Assembly (NCBI GenBank): GCA_025201705.1
Contig: MU617312.1
Coordinates: 1 to 16,243, forward strand
Length of the DNA stretch: 16,243 nt
Reading direction: 5' to 3'
Source: Dissophora ornata
Lineage: Eukaryota > Mortierellomycota > Mortierellomycetes > Mortierellales > Mortierellaceae
The position numbers were made by a program, and so were the translations under genes. The notes under the pieces were generated by a model, which was not told where the DNA came from, did not search any database, and worked only from the letters and a program-made list of their open reading frames with translations. Each line of letters begins with the position of its first letter. The stretch's first letter is position 1. Of this stretch, positions 1 to 7,670 are shown one piece after another.

Positions 1-54
1 CGCTTGGTTCCTTCTTCGCGCTTGGTTCCTTCTTCGCACTTGGTTCCTTGTCTT
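1..54 (-). repeat. 18-bp in-frame tandem repeat (AKKEPS units)
   Basis: Two identical 18-bp units occupy 1-18 and 19-36, and a third at 37-54 differs at a few bases. Read on the minus strand they encode the six-residue unit AKKEPS, in frame with the secreted protein. The array runs off the left edge, so its copy number is unknown. Confidence 0.85.
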
Positions 55-370
55 TAACACCTTTAGCCTCAATCTTGAGCTCGGGTTTCTTGTCCTGCTG
101 TGTCTTCTCAGGTTGGACGACCGTTGGAGCCTTCTCAGCTACATCAGCAGCGAATGCGGCAAAGGTGGTGGCTCTTGCTGCAAGCTCGTCCAGAGATGGG
201 AAGACGGAGTTATCCATGCCTTTTAGTCCCTCAGCGGAGATGAGATCGTCTCCTGCAGTGTCAACCGCAGCGGCGTTATTAGGTCCAACATCGGGCGCTA
301 CATCCTGTGCTCGGACTTTGGAGAGCACCAAGATGGCAGCTGCGCTCAGACCGATAGTGATCAGACGCAT
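1..370 (-). CDS. Secreted Lys/Glu/Pro-rich repeat protein, 3' end cut by the window edge
   Basis: The reading frame starts at the ATG at 370 and stays open to base 1, giving at least 123 residues with no stop. The first 21 residues (MRLITIGLSAAAILVLSKVRA) are a typical secretion signal: one Arg, a hydrophobic core, then V-R-A followed by Gln-Asp as a likely cleavage site. An Ala- and Asp-rich segment follows, then a Lys/Glu/Pro-rich tail. The last visible codons belong to an 18-bp tandem repeat encoding AKKEPS units, which continues beyond the window, so full length and C-terminus are unknown. I do not recognise the family. The next minus-strand gene (1295-1807) has a strikingly similar start (MR-[LI]-x-T, then A-Q-[DE] after the signal) and also a Lys-rich tail. 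The pair looks like diverged tandem copies. Secretion is well supported. A role as effector or wall-associated protein is a guess. Confidence 0.72.
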   Translation of the reverse strand, partial: MRLITIGLSAAAILVLSKVRAQDVAPDVGPNNAAAVDTAGDDLISAEGLKGMDNSVFPSLDELAARATTFAAFAADVAEKAPTVVQPEKTQQDKKPELKIEAKGVKDKEPSAKKEPSAKKEPS

Positions 371-1294
371 TGTTTAACAGTGTTTCCAGAGGAATTGCGT
401 TACGAGTAGGTTATCTGTGGCTCTGAGTTTGCTCTCGACTGTGTGTGTTGGTGATGGGAGAAATGCTTATGAGGATAGCAAGAGTGAGACGGAGGGAGGG
501 AGAGAGAGAGAGAACGCGACAAGAAGCAGGAGTTCTGGAGGAAAATATATACGATGGGAGTCTGAACCATGGGTTTTAAACTGCACGTCTGCTTATCTCT
601 CTCTTTACCTTGTTCTTTCTGCCCTCTCTTCTTTTTTTCATGTATTACATGAGCGAGGGTGAGAAGTTATTCAGATCCAAGGAATGATCCTTTATTCTTG
701 TGCTGCCCCTTCGGACCTATTCACAAGAAGAGTCTGCCTGCGCGCGCGAAGAAATTTTTTGAGGGGGACAATCTATTGCGCGTTCATTCTTTATTCCGAA
801 GACGAACTGAATTGTTGCGAAAAGGAGGGGAATGGCAGCGAAAAGGGGAGAAGGGAGATGATTAAGGGACGCGACAGGCGGGATGGTTTGAAATTCTCAA
901 GGCCCTTGCCTTGCTTTCCTCGGCCCTCGTAGCCCCCCCTCCTCGTCTGACTTTTAGCTCGATCTCAAATCACGCCTACTTTTCGTTCCCTCTCGCGCTT
1001 CACATCTCCTACAAGTGTGGGATATACTTGTCCATAGTCTATAATGATTTTCGTAAATATCGTTATTTGCCTGCATCCAGAGGCTCGGTTCCTGCTGTAC
1101 ATGTACATGTACGGGATTTTTTTAATGCAGCCATAGCCGTCATCATGACTAGGGACACCAAGTTTATAGTAAAAAAAAAAGGGTTGTTCTAGATACTAAA
1201 TTCCTGACAGTGCATCAAGGGAACGAAAAGGGGGATTATTATTTTTTCACTCATCACTAACATCCCGTATGTTACTTGTGAGGCACTGCTACTA
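371..1294. other. Intergenic region between the two secreted-protein genes
   Basis: No convincing gene is seen; the open frames are short and unlike proteins. The left part should hold the promoter of the gene starting at 370. The right part should hold the 3' end of the gene ending at 1295, with a weak AATAAT-like signal near 1236-1243 on the minus strand. An alternating purine-pyrimidine palindrome lies at 1096-1113. Confidence 0.6.
545..551 (-). promoter_or_regulatory. Possible TATA element for the left-edge secreted gene
   Basis: The minus strand reads TATATAT here, 175 bp upstream of the ATG at 370. Between the two lies a strong pyrimidine-rich (CT) tract on the minus strand at about 487-513, an arrangement common in fungal promoters. 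The call rests on position and sequence only. Confidence 0.35.
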
Positions 1295-1807
1295 TTACTT
1301 CCAGGCTGTCTGTTTCTTTGCGCTCTTCCGTGCACCTGTGGCTCCCTTGCTGCTATTTAGGCCCTTCTTTGCTTTGTTCTTGGTCTTCTTGGCAGCCTTC
1401 TTGCCACTCCTTTGAAGCTTTAGATTGTCCTTGGCTGCTCTTGTCGCCACGGTTGGGGCGGTCTCTTGGACTACATGGAGGCCCGCGAGTGCGTCAACGG
1501 TTTCAATCTCGGAACTTGGGGGGGATCCCTTGACGCGCTTTTGTAACCTAGGTGGCGACGATGTTTTCCCCTGTGGGATGGGAATCGAACGCTTGCTCAG
1601 CCTCATATTTCCGCTACTGATTCTGGCTTGGTTGTGGTGGTGATGGCCTCTGACACGCCTGCTATTTTGAAGTTTGCGAGTGGCGAGGTCGCGTGAGAGC
1701 TTTATTGACTCGAACCATTCCTCGGGAGCGATGATCTCCTGGGCAAGGACAGTGACGGATGCGGAGAGGATGACTCCCAGGCCGAGACAGAGGGTGGCGA
1801 TACGCAT
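1295..1807 (-). CDS. Small secreted basic protein with Lys-rich C-terminal tail
   Basis: A single exon encodes 170 residues from the ATG at 1807. The frame stays open upstream to an ATG at 1987, but I chose 1807 because it puts a textbook signal peptide at the N-terminus (MRIATLCLGLGVILSASVTVLA, cleavage before Gln-Glu). The mature part has an acidic/aromatic patch (EEWFESIK), a four-His run at residues 55-58, and dibasic sites at 50-51 (RR), 72-73 (KR) and 90-91 (KR). Residues 133-170 are dominated by Lys, Ala, Ser and Gly, like histone H1 tails or nuclear-localisation-rich regions. No known domain is recognised. N-terminal pattern and tail chemistry match the gene at 1-370, including an APTV stretch after an Ala-rich segment. 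Candidate roles are a Kex2-processed secreted protein, an antimicrobial basic peptide or an effector, all inference. Confidence 0.72.
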   Translation of the reverse strand: MRIATLCLGLGVILSASVTVLAQEIIAPEEWFESIKLSRDLATRKLQNSRRVRGHHHHNQARISSGNMRLSKRSIPIPQGKTSSPPRLQKRVKGSPPSSEIETVDALAGLHVVQETAPTVATRAAKDNLKLQRSGKKAAKKTKNKAKKGLNSSKGATGARKSAKKQTAWK

Positions 1808-2333
1808 TACGATTTTCCGAGGGAGGATCACTGTGGAGTGGAGAAAATAAATTTGTAGAGCCTGGGTATGCAAGAGGTAATAATGATGAAAGAGGAGACA
1901 GAATGACATTCCTAAGATATTGAAGGCAGGAGCTAGGCCATACGTGGATTCGTTTTGATATAGATCGATTCCGATGGACAGCTGCATGCATGAAGTCGGT
2001 GGTAAAATCTTACTAACGACGGTATAACGTCAGTCCACGTTGGACATTCCGGAACGAACATTGACCCTATCAAAGTCGCTAAGATGAAAGCAAACGGGTC
2101 CTAGACGCGATATTATTTCTTGCATCTGTGCCACCGGTGCTTTGTACGTGACTTTCCTTCCTGCAGCGTGGGAACCCCAGAGTATTCAGGCAGACGACAT
2201 CACTATTAATCTTTACTTTTATTTTTGTCCAAAGAGCTGGGGATCTCTGATCATATTACATACAAATACATGTCGTTATCATAGTTGCGGTCATATCCTT
2301 ATTCTATTGTCCTCCTTTCCTCGTTCTCCTCCT
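1808..2333. other. Intergenic region: promoter of the small secreted gene and 3' flank of the Q-rich gene
   Basis: No gene is seen. The right part holds the 3' untranslated region of the gene ending at 2334, with an AATAAA on the minus strand at 2218-2223. The left part should contain the promoter of the gene starting at 1807. No clear TATA box stands out there. Confidence 0.5.
2218..2223 (-). terminator. Polyadenylation signal AATAAA for the Q-rich gene
   Basis: A canonical AATAAA on the minus strand lies 111 bp past the stop codon at 2334, in an AT-rich stretch. Position and sequence fit, but no cleavage-site evidence exists. Confidence 0.45.
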
Positions 2334-2745
2334 CTACTGGTGGTACGTAGTCGCCGCCATCATCGTTGAGGGATGCATATACATCTGCTGTTGCTTTGAC
2401 TGCTGTTGCTGGATCGAGGTATACATGAGTGCAGGGGCAGAAATGACTCCAGCGCCCAATCCCAACCCGACCTGCTGCTGCTGTTGCATCCCCGCCGCCG
2501 TAACTCTCGTCTGCTGTAATTGCTGCTGCAACTGTTGTTGTTGCTGAAGTAGCAACTGCTGCTGCTGAAACCGGATCTGTTGTAACTGCTCTAATTGCTG
2601 ATGTTGTTGCAACTGGAGCGACAGCTCGGTCGGAGTCGATGGTACCGAGGAGGTAGAAAAGACTTTGGCGCCAAGGCTAGGGCTCGAAAACGGAGAGACC
2701 TGCAGTAACTGTGCTGGCGCTGGAAGAGGATCGAACTGGTAGAGC

Positions 2746-2777
<32 letters not shown>

Positions 2778-5024
2778 GATCGTAAAGTGGCCTGCTGACG
2801 ACAAGTGCTTGGGCGATAATCGCTGAGGTCCTGAACGAGGAGAATGTTGACCTTGAGACTGAGTTGGGTACTGGTGCAGACTGCCCTGGCTGACCGAGAA
2901 ACTTGCGCGCTGTCCCGATGAGAAATAAGGATGTTGCTGTTGAATTTGATGTTGGCTGCTCGTTGAAAGTCTCTTCATCTGTGCTTCTGATGCGTAAATA
3001 CCAGGGCTTGGAGGATGAGCAAGCGACGGAAGCTGAGGACTATTCAAGCCACTGTTATTGATGTAATAAAGGTGTTGTGATCCACTCGAGTCCCGTCGCG
3101 CGTTGGGATCCCGTGCCAACATCATTGGTGGCAAATTATGGTCATCCATATGCATCGACATTCTCATCCTAGGCGATGATCCTCCTCCCTGATGCGACAT
3201 TGGCGACTGCGGCTGAGGTGTGCCCCCCAACCTCTGGTTCGTCTTAAAATCTTTGCGATGTTGCTGCACCATATTAGACAGAACCGGGTCCAGATTTGCA
3301 TCCTTGGTGAAGGTATCCCTCTTGATACTTGGTGCTTGGAAGCAAACTGAAGCCTTCTCCCGATCGACCTTTGAAATTAGCGTCTCAGGGACAGCAATGG
3401 GGGCGCTGCTTCTTCGTGGCATCGAAGGTGCAGGCAGCGACAATGGAGATGGCGACTGCGCCAGCTCGGCCCCCATGAAGCTATGACGATGGCTATGAGG
3501 CAGCGAAGGCGTTGGTAGGTGCAATTCTCGGTCAGAATGGGCTCGAAGCTGTGGCGATGAAGTCGAAAGTGAAGGATTGTTGCCATAGGTCGACCGCCTC
3601 GCCTGTTGGACATGATGGTGTTGGTGATTATCTATATACACGGCCTCACTACTCTTGTGGACTGGTGACCGATTGCTGGGCTTGCTGTGTTGTGAATGCG
3701 GCTGCTGCAACTTTGGCGATGACGATCTCGAGGGAACTCCACGGGGAGCTGCAATGGAGCTGGAATGCCTGCGATGTCCATTGCTCTCAGCTTCCTCGAA
3801 TCCGCTGTCTCTCGCTTTGCGAAGGCGAGCTTCTTCCACTTTTGCGTTGTAGACGGTGCCAGATGATGTGTGGCCTCCTACGCCGCTGCCAATGTCGCCG
3901 ATTTGGTTTGGTGTCGAAAACGATCTCTGGTGCAAGTAGACATCATGGGCACGACTGGGGGGCGCAATCAGCTCGTCGATTGGTGTCAGTGAAGTGGTGG
4001 AGCTCCTGGCCTGTGCTGACTTTTCGGATCCGAGGATTGAAGACGACGAGGATTTGGTTGAAGCTGAAAAGGACGCAGACTCGGAGGACTTGCTGCCTCC
4101 GAAGAAGCGGGATATCCTCTTACCCAGCGACACTAGAGATGAAGAGATACAGTGTTATTCATTGCTTGATCTATATTTCCTATCAACTGACATACAAGAA
4201 TTTATAAAGGCCGCACTTACTCTTCTTTTTAGTAGACTTGATAGATCCGGAATCTGCACTCCCCGAAAGAGAGGGCGTGACGGATCTCGGAGGTACCTGC
4301 GAGATGCTCATCCGGGAGAGGGCTAAGGGTGACACGCAAAGAATGGGCTTAGCAAGTCTAGGCAGATAAAGAAAATGATTTGTGGGAAACGCAAACGCGC
4401 GACACATTCTGCTTTTGCGGATTGTTTACCTCGTAAATTATCAGCGCTATTGCTGTTCAACTCCAAGGCAGCTCCAGACAGAAACCTGGAGCGTCGCTTG
4501 ACATCGTTCTCTTCGTCGCTGTCCTCCTCAGAGGGTGTATACTGCTTTGATAACTTGGACTTTTGGAATCGGACAGGGATGTCTAGATATTTTGGTCACA
4601 TCGCCCCATTGAAGCAAAAAAAAAAAAAAAAAAAAATTAGTCGGTGGATGCAAAGAACTGAGGAATATCTCATGCGTCGAATATATTTAGACCCAATGCC
4701 CCTGTCCATGCATCCTGTGATAAATTACTGCATCATCACGCCAGCATTTCAGAATTTCGCACAGCCAGGGAAGGAGAGAGGTTGTCTGGTGTCATTACCT
4801 GATGCGGATTCATGGTTCTTGCTGCCGCTGCTGCTGCCGCTGATATTAGAGGAGACGGGAGAGGACGGTGAGGACGAAGAAGAGGCCGAATAGACTGTAT
4901 GGGATTGTGACCGAGGTCGACTCCCCCTGTCCTGCTGTGCCTGATACGCCGTCGAAGGCTCCGAGATAACCGAAGCAGGACGACCCAATCTGGGCGGTTG
5001 AGGATATTGCGCTTGCTGCTGCAT
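2334..5024 (-). CDS. Ser/Gln/Pro-rich, probably disordered protein, four exons
   Basis: My spliced model has exons 5024-4799, 4582-4430, 4322-4221 and 4132-2334, with introns of 216, 107 and 88 bp. It gives 759 residues. All donors and acceptors are GT-AG (GTAATG, GTAAAC, GTAAGT; TAG each time), and every junction is phase 1. The last junction splits an ATG codon (A|TG) at Met161. The protein begins MQQQAQYPQPP. Residues 40-75 are Ser-rich, and residues 92-101 form an acidic patch (PSEEDSDEEN). A basic amphipathic stretch, LGKRISRFFGGSK, spans about 163-175. A long Ser/Pro/His/Gln-rich region follows, with an uninterrupted 11-Gln run at about 613-623 and further Gln clusters to the end. No folded domain or family is recognised. 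Composition suggests a scaffold or regulatory protein. The frame is also open upstream of 5024 to an in-frame TGA but has no ATG there, so I start at 5024. Confidence 0.72.
2745..2777 (-). repeat. CAG/CAA microsatellite encoding 11 Gln
   Basis: Eleven consecutive Gln codons in the last exon of the Q-rich gene, nearly all CAG with one CAA interruption. Less regular Gln-coding tracts lie around 2475-2625. Confidence 0.9.
4616..4636. repeat. 21-base A homopolymer inside intron 1 of the Q-rich gene
   Basis: An unbroken run of 21 A on the plus strand, which is poly-T in the transcript direction. It lies about 34 bases before the proposed acceptor at 4583, so it may act as a long polypyrimidine tract. 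Its length is uncertain because homopolymers are prone to sequencing and slippage errors. Confidence 0.9.
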
Positions 5025-7569
5025 CTGGCGTGAGCTGTCGGCGGGTGGGTGGGGGGGATGGTTTGCGCTGGTCGTAATAGGGTAGGGGTTTCAGTTGTAG
5101 AACAGAAAAAAAATGCGCAAATGAAAGAACAGGATTGTGGGAGGAGCAGGTCGTGTCAAAAGTCTCAGCAATGGATCAAGGATTTTTCATAGACAACGAG
5201 GCATTCTCAATGTCAAGTAAAGCCGTGGTAACACAGAGGGGTGGAAAGGGAGCGTGAAAGTGGACAAGTAAAGGACGATCGAATGCTACAGGAGCAGGAA
5301 GACAAGGAGAGAGGTCGAGGTAATGAAAGGAAGATGTTGGTCTACTTGAAAAGAGGACGTCGATGCCAGGGACCCGGCCAAAAGACAGCAAAAGTATGAG
5401 GGAGAGCGATTTGCCTACAATACAGATCATATATAAATTGGGTGATTAGTCACTGAGATGGCACAGCCAGGTCGTCGTTCCGCGCCGAAGACAGAGGGAG
5501 CATGGCTAACAGTTGAACTTATTAATAGCCCGAAGGCTCGAAACACAGGATGGTCCCCAATAAACAAAGGGAATCACGGAGACAAGAACGACTTCAAGAA
5601 CTGAGCATTGTAGATACGCTAGATACGCTGCCTGGCTCGGTATACTACCGAGATGACAGAGTTGGGACTCGGGCAAGGCATGCAGCAAAGCAACAAACTA
5701 GGATTCCTCGAGCTCCTCATCCACAGGCAGCATGGAGCGTACATGTGTGGATTGAAATGAAGGCATCCGGCAATAAATAGGACACAAGAGGCGGGATAAA
5801 TAGAAAACAGGGTGGCCTGGAATCGAAGGAATAGGACCGTTGGTTCTGTTGTGGAAAAACAAATCTACGAGGAGCTGCGATCATGGCTGAGCCGTAGAGC
5901 GAGTGCGCTCGAGAGCAACAAGGAGCAAAGGTAAAAAAGGTAAACACGAAAAGGAGGAGACGAGGAGAGTCGCAGTCTGGAAAGGGTATGATGGGTGTTG
6001 ATGCATGGCATGCTTGCCTCCCATGGTGGTTTATAAGCAGGGCATGCCTCTACTCCTCAAACAATAAAGACAGTTCAGCCCAAACGCAACATTGCCGTCC
6101 TCCTTGCCTCCATGCCCTCGACTATTATTTTTCTCTCCCCTGGCCCCTGCCGGCGCAATTGCTCATTCAGTTGCTTGTTTGGGATGAAAGGGGCTGCAAT
6201 CATGATGTGCAGAAGTGTATCCCAACGGTGAGCCCGACACTAGATCAATGGCTGCTGTCCCGACCAAGGTGTTGTAGCCTTTGTTTGAACTCGACCGAGG
6301 ACAGATGAGAGAGGAGCTCCTCCCTCGCCTCTGCCCTCAATCTCCTCTCAATCAAGCTGGATCCATGTCGGCATCGACAGCACCGCACACCCTTCTGACC
6401 GTTGGGAGAAAACAAAAGTATTACATGTCGCACCCTGATCCAATGGCGGGATCGCGATACATGGACGGGCACAACAGGCAGTGAGTGATGGCTATGGTTC
6501 GTGCCTGGAGAAGTGCCGAGGCAGAGGGAAGGGAAGGAGGGCTGATTAGGCTAGTGGCATTACCTGTGGTTTATGGATGAGTCTAGGGACAGGCAATGAG
6601 CAAGCCAATGGGAACAAGAGCAATGGAGAGAGCGAGAGGCGAATGGGGAAGGAAAGGGGAGCAAGAGCAAAGAAAGAGCAAAGAAAGTGTGAGAGAGAAA
6701 GACCGCGGGGTCAGAGAAGAGAGAAGCGCAGACACAGGGAACAGCGAAACATGGAAGCAGCCAGACGGACATTGCACACGCCGGAGCTCGATACACGACA
6801 CAGCGAGCATGCGCATGCGCTCATACTCTTGGACGTGCGCGGGGTAGACCTTCTCCTCCTCGAAAGAAGCAACTTCCTCGGTCCTCTCTCCCGCGCAATC
6901 CTTGTCTGGCACCAGCAATCGCACCACCAACACTATTGAAACAGACGACCATCGCTTAGTTGTTGGGCCCGAAAATAAGTCCCCTGTAATCTAAAATTTA
7001 TTTTGGGATTCCAATTCCGTATTGCATACAAATACATCTTCAGTGTATTTAACCCCTCCCCCCACTTGTTGGCCGCAAATGGAAGGATGGTCTACGAAGG
7101 ATCTCCAAAGAAGAACAAGACCCCCCAAATGTCACCCAAACATCTCTTGTCCTGGTGTCCACGTCTATAGAAAAAGAAAAAAAAAAGCGCCAATGACCTC
7201 ACGAGGCATACACCTCAGTTGGGCTGTTGTGTATCGTCCGCGCACAGTCTTCTTGCGTTTTGCACATACCATAGCCAGGCTCTTTGATCAAACCTCGTCA
7301 TCCCATTACAAAACGTGGCTCAAAGGTTGAAAGCTCTGATTTCTAACCATCGTCGTTGGGCGTCGTCATAAACGCTGACCACGAAAGGAGGTGGTACAGT
7401 ACTTGCAGATCAATCCGGTGTTGGCCTGGTGGAAATATCTGCCTGTACCGAAACGAGCACGATCTCGTACCATTCGTTCCGGCTGGCATCATGAATCATA
7501 CTCGAACTGGACTAGGCTTGTCCATCGCAAACACATAACAAGTGCTCCTGCCTGAAACTTTTTGAATCC

Positions 7570-7587
7570 TTTTTTTTTTTTTTTTTT
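7570..7587. repeat. 18-base T homopolymer
   Basis: An unbroken run of 18 T on the plus strand, in the 3' flank of the C2 gene. More T-rich sequence follows at 7632-7650. Confidence 0.85.
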
Positions 7588-7637
7588 ACCAGAAAGAGTA
7601 CCGTACGTTAATTATATTTTTATGTTTATGCTTATTT

Positions 7638-7643
7638 TTTATT
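7638..7643 (-). terminator. Polyadenylation signal AATAAA for the C2 gene
   Basis: AATAAA on the minus strand 28 bp past the stop codon at 7671, inside an A-rich stretch on that strand. This is a usual spacing for a compact fungal 3' UTR. Confidence 0.5.
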
Positions 7644-7670
7644 TTTTTTTTGCTTTCGTTCGAGAGTCCA

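Larger units (their letters stand above)
5025..7670. other. 2.6-kb region without a convincing gene
   Basis: This is the largest gap in the window, between the start of the Q-rich gene and the end of the C2 gene. Short frames occur on both strands, but none has recognisable motifs, believable splice joins or protein-like composition. It contains a G-rich tract next to the Q-rich start (5043-5057), TATA-like sequence near 5428-5437, a purine-rich stretch around 6597-6735, an alternating purine-pyrimidine tract at 6807-6820, an 18-T run at 7570-7587 and the 3' flank of the C2 gene. The part nearest 5025 must hold the promoter and 5' UTR of the Q-rich gene. A non-coding RNA or an untranslated leader exon cannot be excluded. 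Confidence 0.5.

Noticed and set aside
1578..1592. GTTCGATTCC on the minus strand, like a tRNA B box
   Set aside because: It lies inside the secreted-protein coding region; the flanks do not form a T-arm stem, and there is no matching A box or acceptor stem.
1808..1987. 60-codon upstream in-frame extension of the small secreted protein
   Set aside because: It would bury the clean signal peptide that starts at 1807 and has no domain-like content, so the shorter start is preferred.
2018..2035. GGTATAACGTCAGTCC, vaguely like the transposon end near 15250
   Set aside because: The match is short and imperfect and lacks the extended terminal sequence or a TA boundary.
3512..4207. 231-codon plus-strand open frame
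   Set aside because: It is antisense to the last two exons of the Q-rich gene, Cys/Arg-rich with no motif, and reflects the reverse of low-complexity coding sequence.
5612..5631. AGATACGCT occurring twice in tandem
   Set aside because: Two copies of nine bases with no further repetition or context is not meaningful.
6577..6939. Plus- and minus-strand open frames of about 120 codons in the gene-poor region
   Set aside because: Both derive from the purine-rich stretch, being Arg/Glu/Lys-rich one way and Leu/Ser-rich the other, with no motif, splice partners or believable start.
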